This document shows, piece by piece, positions 9,467 through 17,439 of a stretch of 64,000 nt of DNA. The stretch spans positions 62,001 through 126,000 of the forward strand of contig JAHDXO010000008.1 of NCBI GenBank assembly GCA_023382975.1. Reading direction: 5' to 3'. Made by a program: the position numbers and the translations under genes. Each line of letters opens with the position of its first letter. Position 1 is the first letter of the stretch. Source of the stretch: Pirellulaceae bacterium. GTDB lineage: Bacteria > Planctomycetota > Planctomycetia > Pirellulales > Pirellulaceae. The notes under the pieces were generated by a model. The model had not been told where the DNA came from and made no database searches. It worked only from the letters and a program-made list of their open reading frames with translations.

Positions 9467-9835
9467 ATGAAGCGAACCGTTTTCACACAACACGGAGGCG
9501 AGGCACCGCGTTTGCGTCGCGAACGCCGGACGGTGACCGCCATGCTGCAGATCTATTGTCGCGGCCATCACGGTTCGCGGAAGGGACTGTGCGAGGCTTG
9601 CTCGCAATTGCACGCCTACGCCATGCGCCGCCTCGACTGTTGCCCGTTTGGTGCTGACAAACCATCCTGCGCGGCCTGCCCGATCCATTGTTATCGAGCC
9701 GACCGCAGACAGGAGATCCGCGAGGTAATGCGGTATGCGGGGCCGCGGATGTTGTGGCGCCACCCGTGGCTGGCGATCCGGCATGTGCTGGACGAAAGAC
9801 GCCCCGATCCGACGAAGACCGGGCGGGCCGGATGA
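9467..9835 (+). CDS. YgbA-like 'nitrous oxide-stimulated promoter' family protein
   Basis: This 122-residue cysteine-rich protein matches the small YgbA_NO family. It has an arginine-rich N-terminus (PRLRRERRTVTAML), IYCRGHHG, the cysteine pair in GLCEACSQLHAYAMRRLDCC, CAACPIHCY and the family hallmark EIREVMRYAGPRMLWRHP. The cysteines (LCEAC, CPFG, CAACPIHC) suggest a metal or Fe-S site. In E. coli the homologue is controlled by the NO sensor NsrR, so its place back to back with an Rrf2 regulator and near hcp is telling. Its biochemical role is not established. The family assignment is strong; a metal cofactor is inference. Confidence 0.9.
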   Translation: MKRTVFTQHGGEAPRLRRERRTVTAMLQIYCRGHHGSRKGLCEACSQLHAYAMRRLDCCPFGADKPSCAACPIHCYRADRRQEIREVMRYAGPRMLWRHPWLAIRHVLDERRPDPTKTGRAG

Positions 9836-9882
9836 TCCGCCCTGGACGATTCTTGCACCCTTTCCCAAGCTGGAGGACGTCG

Positions 9883-10428
9883 ATGATGAAAGCTCGCTGT
9901 GTTGGTCGGATGTTGGTCTGTGCGATGATTGGCTGGACCGCGGGGACGGTTGGATTGGGCGCCGAGCCGAAACCGGCCGACGGCCCGCCCAAGGTCGATC
10001 GGGCGCTCGAACGGACCCGCAAGACGGTTCGCATGCTTGACGACATTTACAAATCTGCCGTCGTGCTGATCACCGACAAGTACGTCAACGACGAGAACGA
10101 CTTCGCCGCAGGCTCCGCAGCGATCGCGTTGTTCAAGGCCGTGAAGGACAAGGACTGGCACGAAGTCAAGTTGCTGGACGTGGCTGGCGAGCCATACAAC
10201 GACGAGAACGTTGCCAAGGACGAATTCGAGAAAGAGGCTGTGCGGCAGATGAAGGCGGGGCAAGCCTATTTCGACCGGGTCGAAAAGCGCGAAGATGGCC
10301 GCTATCTTCGTGCCGCGACCGCCGTGCCCGTCGTCCTGGAGAAGTGCATCATGTGCCACGAGAACTACCGGCAGGCGAAAAAAGGCGAAGCGATCGGCAT
10401 GTTGTCCTACACCCTGAAGATCGAATAG
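9883..10428 (+). CDS. DUF3365 (Tll0287-like) c-type haem protein
   Basis: This 181-residue exported protein has an N-terminal signal (RMLVCAMIGWTAGTVGLGA) and one c-type haem site, CIMCH (C155, C158, H159), near the C-terminus, in the order usual for DUF3365/Tll0287-like sensors or electron carriers. The start is one of two adjacent ATGs (9883 or 9886) just after GGAGG; the longer ORF upstream overlaps the ygbA-like gene and is spurious. It sits 47 bases after the ygbA-like gene and 13 bases before mobB, so the three may be co-transcribed. A periplasmic haem sensor or electron-transfer role in the NO response is inferred from position only. Confidence 0.8.
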   Translation: MMKARCVGRMLVCAMIGWTAGTVGLGAEPKPADGPPKVDRALERTRKTVRMLDDIYKSAVVLITDKYVNDENDFAAGSAAIALFKAVKDKDWHEVKLLDVAGEPYNDENVAKDEFEKEAVRQMKAGQAYFDRVEKREDGRYLRAATAVPVVLEKCIMCHENYRQAKKGEAIGMLSYTLKIE

Positions 10429-10441
10429 ACCGGCGTCAACG

Positions 10442-10939
10442 ATGAACCGCATCCACATTGTCGGGCGAAGGAATCACGGCAAGACGACGCTGGTCGTCGA
10501 CCTTGTGCGCGAATTCTGCCGGCGCGGTATCCGCGTCGGCACCATCAAACACTCGAGGCACGCCCACGAGTTGGACTCGCCGGGCAAGGATTCGTATCGT
10601 CATCGCGCGGCCGGAGGTCAGCCGGCCGCGGTCATTACGCACGATTCGATCGGCGTCTTCATGAACCGCGACGGCCGCTGCGACTACCAGCGGCTGGAGC
10701 CCCTGTTCGCCGATTGTCAGTTGGTGGTGGTGGAAGGACACATCGATGCGCCGGGCATCAAACTGGAAGTCTGGCGGGCCGAAATGAACTCGTCTTCCCT
10801 GGCGGCCGAACGCGACGACATCGCCACCGTCATCACTGACGACCACCCCGACGTCTCCGTCCCCATCTGGCCTCGCCGCGACGTGGCCCGGTTGGTAGAC
10901 CTGATCCTGGAGCGGTATCCGTTCAGCGCGAAGGACTGA
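10442..10939 (+). CDS. mobB: Molybdopterin-guanine dinucleotide biosynthesis protein B
   Basis: This 165-residue P-loop protein begins MNRIHIVGRRNHGKTT (Walker A at residues 8-16), continues with VGTIKHSRHAHELDSPGKDS and has ADCQLVVVEGHIDAPGIKLEVWR, all characteristic of MobB. MobB is a GTP-binding helper that assists MobA in attaching GMP to molybdopterin for bis-MGD enzymes such as nitrate reductase. It follows the haem-protein gene by 13 bp. Its presence here fits an anaerobic nitrogen-oxide theme, although no molybdoenzyme gene is in the window. Confidence 0.9.
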   Translation: MNRIHIVGRRNHGKTTLVVDLVREFCRRGIRVGTIKHSRHAHELDSPGKDSYRHRAAGGQPAAVITHDSIGVFMNRDGRCDYQRLEPLFADCQLVVVEGHIDAPGIKLEVWRAEMNSSSLAAERDDIATVITDDHPDVSVPIWPRRDVARLVDLILERYPFSAKD

Positions 10940-11146
10940 AACAGCCGTATTCTCCGCCGGGAGAGCCGCAAGGGATACCTGCCTGAGTCTCCCGCCAGCA
11001 ACCGTCGCTGATCTCGAATGCTTGGCGGTTGATTTGGGCCACCGCGAACGGCATAATTCTTGGTATACGCGGGAGGGGAAACCACGACGGCTTGGATTTC
11101 GGGGATCTGGGCTGCTGGCATCAAGGCATGTTTGCCGGAGACTGGG

Positions 11147-11989
11147 ATGGCAACTGATACTCTGCCGACTGTCGAGCTACCGTTGGTTGTGGCGGACGAG
11201 GTTCGTCCGGACGTCGAACATCTGGTGACGGAGGACGATACGCCCGTGGACAACGTCTATTCCGAAAAACAGCAGCGTTTGTTGACCGAGCCGCTCTACA
11301 GTTCGCCAGCCTGGGCCGGCGAAGGACGGCGATTCATCGCTTTGGCCAACGTCGGCTTGTTTTACGCCGTGCGGCGACCGCCCTACGTGCCCGACATGCT
11401 CTTGAGTCTGGACGTGGAGTTGCCAGCCGACCTGTGGCCGAAAGCGCACCGCTCGTACTTTGTCTGGGAGTACGGCAAGCCGCCGGATGCAATTGTCGAG
11501 GTCGTCTCGAACGATGAAGGCGGCGAGGACGACGAAAAGCTGGTTGGCTATGCCAAGATCGGCGTCAGCTACTACGTGATATACGATCCCCAGCAAATGC
11601 TCGGCGACCAGACTTTGCGCGGGTTTGGTCTGCACGCCACGGGTTATCGCCCGCTGGACGAACTGCGTTGGTTGCCGGGGATCGAGTTGGGTTTGGACTT
11701 GTGGCAAGGCCAGTATGAAGGCCACGAAGACACGTGGCTTCGCTGGATCGATGCCGCTGGCCAACCGATTCTGACGGGTGCCGAGCGTGCTGAGCGGGAA
11801 CAACAGCGTGCTGAGCGAGAACGACAGCGGGCCGAGCGAGAACGACAGCGGGCCGAGCAGGAAGGACAGCGGGCTGAGCGGGAAGGACAGCGGGCTGAGC
11901 GGGAAGGACAGCGGGCCGAACAGGAACGACAGCGGGCCGAACGTTTGGCCGAGCAGTTGCGTCGATTGGGCGAGCAGCCCGAGGCATGA
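11147..11989 (+). CDS. Uma2 family (DUF820) nuclease-like protein with repeat tail
   Basis: This 280-residue protein has a Uma2/DUF820 core, a PD-(D/E)XK-like fold, seen in PPYVPDMLLSLDV, YFVWEYGKPPDAIVEVVSN and KLVGYAKIGVSYYVIYDP. The last 60 residues are seven-residue repeats of the type RAEREGQ, predicted to form a charged coiled coil, encoded by tandem 21-bp units. I take ATG 11147 (MATDTLPTVELP), which has GGAG six bases upstream, over the earlier in-frame ATG. The stop overlaps the start of the heparinase gene (ATGA). Uma2 proteins are abundant in cyanobacteria and planctomycetes and have no settled function. Confidence 0.85.
   Translation: MATDTLPTVELPLVVADEVRPDVEHLVTEDDTPVDNVYSEKQQRLLTEPLYSSPAWAGEGRRFIALANVGLFYAVRRPPYVPDMLLSLDVELPADLWPKAHRSYFVWEYGKPPDAIVEVVSNDEGGEDDEKLVGYAKIGVSYYVIYDPQQMLGDQTLRGFGLHATGYRPLDELRWLPGIELGLDLWQGQYEGHEDTWLRWIDAAGQPILTGAERAEREQQRAERERQRAERERQRAEQEGQRAEREGQRAEREGQRAEQERQRAERLAEQLRRLGEQPEA
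11790..11945 (+). repeat. 21-bp tandem repeat inside the Uma2-type gene
   Basis: About seven units of a 21-bp repeat (consensus like gaacgacagcgggccgagcg) lie head to tail and in frame. Copies differ at a few positions, mostly g/a in the first third. Unit length is a multiple of three, so copy changes would alter the coiled tail without breaking the frame. Confidence 0.85.
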
Positions 11990-13911
11990 TTCCCGAGGAT
12001 TCCAGTCCGGCCTGGACGGTTCGCGCGGCTCGCGTGTGGTACATCCTGCGTTACCACCGTCCGTCGCAACTGGTTCGGCGACTGAAATCCATCGTGCGGC
12101 GCAGGTGGTTGAAAGTCGCGGGTTCGCGCCGCTACGCCCGAGCGGAGACGGAAATCCGGCTGCGAGACGACCGCAGCTTACTCGCGTGGGCGTCGGGCCG
12201 ATCAACCGGGCGAGGCCCGGAGTGCGAGGCGAATGCCCGCGAGTGTTTCGAGGGACGGTTCCGCTTTCTGAACATCGAGCGGCGGCTGAGCGACCCGATC
12301 GACTGGCGGTTGAACGATTGGCCCGAAGCGCCGCATTTGTGGCGATTTCATCTGCACTACCACGATTTCCTCCGCGATTTGACTGCCGAAAGACGGCGGA
12401 CGGGCAGACTGGAATTGACGGATCGAGCCTGGGACATTGCGGTGCAGTGGATCGACGCCAATTCGATCTGCGACCCGCATGGCTTGCTGGATGCCTGGCA
12501 TCCGTACTGCATTTCGCGCCGTCTGCCGGTTTGGATCGAACTGTGGCTGATCGCCCCACCCACCCGCGATCGCGACCGCGTGCTGGACAGCATGCACCGA
12601 CAGGCTCGTTTCCTGGCGGATCATCTGGAGTTCGATCTGGGTGGAAACCACCTGCTGGAGAATCTTCGCGCGCTGATCCTGGCCGGCATGTTCTTCGAAG
12701 GCAATGACGGCGATCGATGGTTGCGCCGCGGAGTGTCGTTGTTGACCGACCAGTTGGACGAGCAGATCCTGGCGCACGGCGAGCATTTCGAGCGTTCGCC
12801 CATGTATCACGCGCAGATGCTGGACGCGGTGCTGGATATCGCCGAGGCGACCGCAGAGTTGCTGCCCGTGACCGCTCGTCGCTGCGACGAAACCGCCGGA
12901 CACATGGCTCGTTTTCTTGGCGACATCCTTCATCCGGACGGCGACATTCCGCTGTTGGGAGACTCGGGCTTCGACCCGGCCACCCGGCCCGCGCGCCTGA
13001 TCGACCGTGCGGCGAAGACCCACTCTGGGACGCCACGCACGGCGAGCGGTCTCGCCCCCGCGTCGGATTCCGCAGCGGACTGGCCCGAGGTCGGTCCTGT
13101 GGATCCGCAATCGCGGCGCGTCGGCGATTACTGGATCTACCGGTGCACCGACGATTTCTTGCTGCTGGACGCCGGGCCGGTCTGCCCGGATCATTTGCCC
13201 GCACACGGACACGCGGACCTGTTGCAGTTGGAGGCTTCCTGGCACGGCCGCCGATTATTCGTCGACAGCGGAGTCTTCAACTATCAAGACGACTCGATGC
13301 GGCGCTATTGCCGGTCCACGGCGGCTCATAACGCGCTGCAGGTCGACGGACTGGACCAATGCGATCTGTGGTCGCGTTTCCGCATGGGCTATCGCGGTTG
13401 GCCGAGCGGATTGATCCATGGCCAGACGCAGGGCTTTCACTGGGCGCGGGCGGCTCACAATGCTTATCGGCGGTTGGGGGTGCCTCGCGTCGAACGCTGG
13501 CTGGCGTGCCGCCCGGAGGGCCCGTGGCTGTGCATCGACCGGGCGTGCGGACGCGGCGAGCACGAATTGACATCTTGGTTGCATCTGCATCCGGACGTGC
13601 GGGCGACGCAGCACGACGAGGCCCGCGTTGACTTGGAACTACACGGTACGCGACTGAAGCTTCGCTACCTGAGTCCCGGCCAAGTATCCGTGGTGAACGG
13701 ATGGTATTGCCCCGAGTTCGGCAGACGGATCGAAACCCAGGTGCTGCGTTGGTCCTCGCGTATCCGGCTGCCGACATGTTGCGCCTGGACCCTGTCATGG
13801 TGCGATGAAGAACCGTACGTGCGACTGGACGGTGCAGAGACGGACGAGCCGGTTCTGAGCTGGCAAGCGGGACCGAGCCAGGCTCGACTGTTGCCGTTCG
13901 CCAACCAGTGA
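11986..13911 (+). CDS. Heparinase II/III family polysaccharide lyase-like protein
   Basis: This 641-residue protein has the two-part heparinase II/III layout. The alpha/alpha toroid contains DLGGNHLLENLRALILAG and EHFERSPMYH. The C-terminal beta-sandwich carries the hallmark HGHADLLQLEASW, then RRLFVDSGVFNY and CRSTAAHNALQVDG. Family members eliminate uronic-acid glycosidic bonds, and related bacterial genes occur near exopolysaccharide loci. No signal peptide is clear at the N-terminus (MIPEDSSPAWTVRAARVW). The ATG overlaps the Uma2-type stop by 4 bp, implying coupled translation. Substrate unknown. Confidence 0.88.
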   Translation: MIPEDSSPAWTVRAARVWYILRYHRPSQLVRRLKSIVRRRWLKVAGSRRYARAETEIRLRDDRSLLAWASGRSTGRGPECEANARECFEGRFRFLNIERRLSDPIDWRLNDWPEAPHLWRFHLHYHDFLRDLTAERRRTGRLELTDRAWDIAVQWIDANSICDPHGLLDAWHPYCISRRLPVWIELWLIAPPTRDRDRVLDSMHRQARFLADHLEFDLGGNHLLENLRALILAGMFFEGNDGDRWLRRGVSLLTDQLDEQILAHGEHFERSPMYHAQMLDAVLDIAEATAELLPVTARRCDETAGHMARFLGDILHPDGDIPLLGDSGFDPATRPARLIDRAAKTHSGTPRTASGLAPASDSAADWPEVGPVDPQSRRVGDYWIYRCTDDFLLLDAGPVCPDHLPAHGHADLLQLEASWHGRRLFVDSGVFNYQDDSMRRYCRSTAAHNALQVDGLDQCDLWSRFRMGYRGWPSGLIHGQTQGFHWARAAHNAYRRLGVPRVERWLACRPEGPWLCIDRACGRGEHELTSWLHLHPDVRATQHDEARVDLELHGTRLKLRYLSPGQVSVVNGWYCPEFGRRIETQVLRWSSRIRLPTCCAWTLSWCDEEPYVRLDGAETDEPVLSWQAGPSQARLLPFANQ

Positions 13912-13991
13912 CCTGCGCTCAAAATCACGCATGGCTGCAAATCCCTTTCTGCGCCCATTGCGGCTTTGCGGCAACTTTCCGCAAGCCGAAC

Positions 13992-14021
13992 TTGACAGAA
14001 ACCGACTCGTCCGGGTATAGC
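13992..14021 (+). promoter_or_regulatory. Sigma-70-type promoter before the small lipoprotein gene
   Basis: A perfect -35 TTGACA (13992-13997) and a -10 TATAGC (14016-14021) with an 18-bp spacer lie in the 165-bp gap before the lipoprotein ATG at 14077. The predicted leader is about 50 bases. Confidence 0.55.
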
Positions 14022-14076
14022 TCCGGTTTCGTAGAAGGTCTCTTGCGATTGCGCGTTCTAGGCAAGGCAGGCGAAG

Positions 14077-14325
14077 ATGGTCGCGATGGTAGAGCAAGCG
14101 ATGATCGGTCTTGGCAGATATGGTCGAACGTGGCTAGCACTCTGTTTAACCGTTGCCATCTCATTCTCCGGCGGCTGCGCGTTCTGGGATCGGCCGGCGG
14201 CCAGCGAGCCTTTGCCCGAAGAGAACTCAGGAATGTCGTCGCTGCGTCAACCCGGTCCCCGAGGTCAGATCCTTGGTCTGGACGAACGTTCGCGCGAAAT
14301 CGAACGCAACCTGGGCGTTCGCTGA
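14077..14325 (+). CDS. Small predicted lipoprotein
   Basis: This 82-residue protein has a lipoprotein signal: a basic segment, hydrophobic WLALCLTVAISF and the lipobox SGGC, with the acylated cysteine near residue 34. The mature part is short and ends GLDERSREIERNLGVR. In-frame ATGs at 14086 and 14101 are alternative starts; the later ones give a more usual signal length. A good sigma-70-type promoter precedes it. I do not recognise a function; envelope attachment is inferred from the lipobox. Confidence 0.65.
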   Translation: MVAMVEQAMIGLGRYGRTWLALCLTVAISFSGGCAFWDRPAASEPLPEENSGMSSLRQPGPRGQILGLDERSREIERNLGVR

Positions 14326-14377
14326 ACGGCTCGCGTGGGCGAGTCTTTCTGAGACCGACGCGGTTTCCTGCCCTCTT

Positions 14378-15238
14378 CTATGGATGTTTGGTGTCGAATT
14401 GGTGGCACGATGTGCAGTTCATCGTGCCGATCGAATCGCGCAGGTTGTCTTTGCCGTGGCATTCGATGCACGAGTGAACTTGGGGACTGAAATCCACGAA
14501 TTCCGGTTGGCCGTTGGCATCGTCGTTCAGCACTTGGACCACCTTCATCGCTCCCTGGGCGGACAGCCGACGGCAACGCTCACGCCGTTCGATGCCGAAA
14601 GGATCACACCCCGCGGCTTTGCACCATGTGCCGCTGGAGACATGGCATAGCACCGAGTTGGAAATGGTGGCGGCGACTTCAAAATCCAGGGCGGGCTTCT
14701 CCGGTTGAAAACTCGGAAGGGCTTCCGATTCGTACCACAGACAAATGTTCGCGATCAGTTCTTCTCGCTTCTCTCTCGCGCCTTCGCCGCTGTGGAACAG
14801 GCCGATCAATGCCGAACAGCCGTTCACCACGCCGCACACCGATCCCCAGCCGCCGATTCCGGTGGCGCCGAACCGCATCATGTCGATGGGGAACGAGCGG
14901 AACGGCTCGCCCACGCCGTCCGCCAACTGCATGACGACGCTGCCGAACACCGAGTACATGCAACTGCCCTGCGGGTAGATGTCGTAGGCAAGCTGGCCAA
15001 CCGCAGCGGGGTCGAGCGGTCGATAGGCCCAGTCGCAAGACGCGACGGCCGATGGCCGGACCGCCGCATCGACGGGCGATGCCGCCGTGTCTTCGCCAGC
15101 AGTGCGCCGGGACTGGCCCACCGACGTTGTCGTAGCGTCTTGGCTGCTGGCACGCGACCGTCCGCAGCCAGCCAACAGGGCGGAGCTTCCCAGGATCCCC
15201 AGCGAGGCTAGTACATCACGTCGACTAACGTTCGGCAT
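14378..15238 (-). CDS. Tat-exported dihaem cytochrome, split-Soret-like
   Basis: This 286-residue protein starts MPNVSRRDVLASLG, a twin-arginine motif, followed by a lipobox LLAGC, so it is likely exported folded and lipid-anchored. The core has GSCMYSVFGSVVMQLADG, PIDMMRFGATGIGGWG and VCGVVNGCSALIGLF, which resemble split-Soret cytochromes and C_GCAxxG_C_C proteins. The C-terminus carries two c-haem motifs, CIECH and CTSCH. AAGGAG lies eight bases before ATG 15238; a GTG one codon earlier is also possible. The lyase gene upstream on the same strand ends only 12 bp away, suggesting an operon. A redox role is clear from the haems; the partner is unknown. Confidence 0.75.
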   Translation of the reverse strand: MPNVSRRDVLASLGILGSSALLAGCGRSRASSQDATTTSVGQSRRTAGEDTAASPVDAAVRPSAVASCDWAYRPLDPAAVGQLAYDIYPQGSCMYSVFGSVVMQLADGVGEPFRSFPIDMMRFGATGIGGWGSVCGVVNGCSALIGLFHSGEGAREKREELIANICLWYESEALPSFQPEKPALDFEVAATISNSVLCHVSSGTWCKAAGCDPFGIERRERCRRLSAQGAMKVVQVLNDDANGQPEFVDFSPQVHSCIECHGKDNLRDSIGTMNCTSCHQFDTKHP

Positions 15239-15250
15239 CACGAATTCTCC

Positions 15251-17290
15251 TTATTCACTCCACGTCAGCGGTGGCGCGACGTTGATCTGGTCCGGCGGCG
15301 TGGGGCGGCGACTGCCGGGCGTCAACACGACCGTCAGGTCGAGTGTACCCGAAGCGGGCGCTACGGCATGGAAGGCGGCCATCACGGTTCCCCGGTTGGG
15401 CGAATCCCATTCGTTCTTCGGCTGGGCCGTGTCCACAAGCGTCCAGGCCGATTCGGCCGGCGACAGGATGCGCATGGTGAGCGAAGCGTCACCTTGACGC
15501 AGAACCAGCGAGCGTTCACCGGGCTCGGAGGGCTTTCCGGGGGTGACCATGCCCCAACGCACCGAGGTTCCCGGAGCCAAGCCGGTCAGCCGGTCGCGCA
15601 CCAGCACTTCGCCGCTGGGCAGCAAGGCCACGCCGCGATGCACCTGCTCCGCCTGTCCGGCATAGACCGGACTGAGATCGACCACCGAATGAGGAAACGC
15701 CGCATCGTCCGAGAAACGCACGAACTTCGTGTTCCCCGCGGCAACTTGCAGCGAGTCGCCGATCACCAGCGTGTTGTGGCTCAGGCTGCTCTGCCGGAAT
15801 ACCTGCCAGCGATCCGAGTTCTGGGACATGCTCCAGAAGCTCATGCCGCGCGATTCGATCCGATGATAGCTCTCGGCGCCCAGATCGACCGCCCACCGCA
15901 CGCCGTCGGCGTCCAGCACGAACGAACCCGCGTCCATGTGTCCGTGCGGCCCGGACGGCGAGCCGGCCTTGATCCCCACAAACACGGCTTGCGGATCTTC
16001 CCAACTGCTGCGATGCAACGCGATCGGCACTTTGCAGTCGCTGGTCCAATGCAGCGGCATTTGCGGCGCGACGTCGACCGGCGACTCCTGCATCCACAGC
16101 AGCAGCAGAGGCAGAAAGCGGTTCGACGACGAGTTTCCATCCGGACGACCCGCCAAGGCGCGTTGATGAGGCTGATGGTCGCCCAACAACCAGTCAGGAC
16201 GCTCGTACCGCGCCGCGAACCAATGCACGGCCGGTTCGCAGCCGCGGCCGGAACCACCATCGGCGTAGTTGAACGTCAAGCCGGATGGCCCGGTGGTCAG
16301 CGCCGGATACTGGCCCGTCTGATCGAAGCCCGGCGCCTGGTCGAGTCCAAAGCTGGTGCCCAGGGCCGATTCGAGCATGGCGATCAGCAGCACGTTGAAC
16401 GTCGTGCCGTAGGACCAGTACCCGGGCCCCTCGGGATAGCTGCCCTTCGGGTCGTACATCGCCATCGACAGCGTGACGTTTTCCAGCGCACGCTGGACCG
16501 TGCGGACGGCCGCATCGCTATCGTGCTCGGCCACCGCCAACGCTCCGGCCACCATGCCGGCATGGCAGACCTGGCCCCAGTTGTTGCGCGCCCGCGTCCA
16601 GCCGGTATGCTTCGTGTCGAGCGGCAGGCGGACGCCTTTTTCGAGGATCGCCTGTCGCACCGTTTCGCGCGTCGAAGCGTCCAGTTGCTCGTACAGCCAG
16701 TCGTAGCCGATCGCCATCGCAAACGTCATCTCGGCCACGTCCAGATAATGGCTAGGGTTCCAGTCCGAGAATGCGGCGATCGCGAGCATTTCTTCAGCGG
16801 CACGGTCGGCATACGCCTGGCGGCCGGTCAATTGGTAGGCCATCCCCAAAGTCACCAGCCGCCGCACGGCCCGCCGCGACTGGCCCAGCAACCGCCGCCC
16901 CTCCTGGATCCGTTCGATCGGCTTGGTGGGCAACATGGCATCCGCGTCGCGCAAAACCGCTTGAGCCACCTCACGCATCGCCGGATCGCTCTTGGAACGG
17001 TCGCGAAGCGATTGCACGTCGGCCGGTCCCATCAGCAGGCGGGGACGCGTGAGTTCCGCTTTGGCGATGATCTCCCGCAGCATCGGTTCGCTGACCTTCG
17101 GCGGATACGCGTCCTGAAGTGGCTCGCGGGCGCCGAACGCGAGTCCACGCGAAGTCTGCTCGCTGACTTTCGGCGGCGACACGCCTTCGTCCGCGTCTGC
17201 GCATCTCGAGTCGATCAGAAGCCCCGCGAATAGCGCGGCGGCGAATGTCAGGCCGATTCCGGCAACAAGACAGCGGCAAGGTTTCAGCAT
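15251..17290 (-). CDS. Heparinase II/III-like (alginate lyase type) secreted protein
   Basis: This 679-residue secreted protein begins at ATG 17290 (MLKPCRCLVAGIGLTFAAALF, signal peptide), eight bases after AGGAG. After the leader come an alginate-lyase-like toroid (RPRLLMGPADVQSLRDR, YDWLYEQLD, RARNNWGQVCHAGMVAGAL, YPEGPGYWSYGTTFNVLL) and a heparinase II/III sandwich with GPHGHMDAGSFVLDADG and SLSHNTLVIGD. It is longer than the usual lyase by an odd N-terminal segment in which PPKVSE occurs twice, separated by a translated copy of a short interspersed repeat. It likely degrades a uronate-containing polysaccharide outside the cytoplasm. The dihaem cytochrome gene follows 12 bp downstream. Confidence 0.85.
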   Translation of the reverse strand: MLKPCRCLVAGIGLTFAAALFAGLLIDSRCADADEGVSPPKVSEQTSRGLAFGAREPLQDAYPPKVSEPMLREIIAKAELTRPRLLMGPADVQSLRDRSKSDPAMREVAQAVLRDADAMLPTKPIERIQEGRRLLGQSRRAVRRLVTLGMAYQLTGRQAYADRAAEEMLAIAAFSDWNPSHYLDVAEMTFAMAIGYDWLYEQLDASTRETVRQAILEKGVRLPLDTKHTGWTRARNNWGQVCHAGMVAGALAVAEHDSDAAVRTVQRALENVTLSMAMYDPKGSYPEGPGYWSYGTTFNVLLIAMLESALGTSFGLDQAPGFDQTGQYPALTTGPSGLTFNYADGGSGRGCEPAVHWFAARYERPDWLLGDHQPHQRALAGRPDGNSSSNRFLPLLLLWMQESPVDVAPQMPLHWTSDCKVPIALHRSSWEDPQAVFVGIKAGSPSGPHGHMDAGSFVLDADGVRWAVDLGAESYHRIESRGMSFWSMSQNSDRWQVFRQSSLSHNTLVIGDSLQVAAGNTKFVRFSDDAAFPHSVVDLSPVYAGQAEQVHRGVALLPSGEVLVRDRLTGLAPGTSVRWGMVTPGKPSEPGERSLVLRQGDASLTMRILSPAESAWTLVDTAQPKNEWDSPNRGTVMAAFHAVAPASGTLDLTVVLTPGSRRPTPPDQINVAPPLTWSE
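17088..17176 (-). repeat. Interspersed repeat within the lyase gene, flanked by 17-bp direct repeats
   Basis: A 26-bp GC-rich element at 17121-17146 is the reverse complement of the core of the 36-bp tandem repeat at 45059-45165. It is bracketed by a 17-bp direct repeat (17088-17104 and 17160-17176, one mismatch), and the whole stays in frame, encoding RGLAFGAREPL between two PPKVSE copies. Confidence 0.75.
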
Positions 17291-17439
17291 GGGAACAGCT
17301 CCTCTCGCGGTGTGGGTCCGCATTCGGGTGGGGACATACATGTTTCGGCGGGAGCCGAGCGAAGCAGGCTCGGCGGATTGGATGGCAACATAACACAACT
17401 CGATCCAAGAGTCCACCTTTGTCCTCACGCGGCGGCGGA

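Noticed and set aside
9688..9882. Longer N-terminus of the DUF3365 protein
   Set aside because: It overlaps the ygbA-like gene, has no protein similarity, and GGAGG followed by ATG 9883 gives a proper signal peptide start.
11177..13204. 675-codon minus-strand frame opposite the Uma2 and heparinase genes
   Set aside because: It is an antisense by-product of GC-rich codon use; its translation is arginine- and proline-rich with no domain, while the plus-strand genes have clear families.
17354..17374. Terminator after the LRR gene
   Set aside because: A 7-bp stem is present 66 bases past the stop, but it lacks a T-rich tail and is no better than other GC-rich stems nearby.
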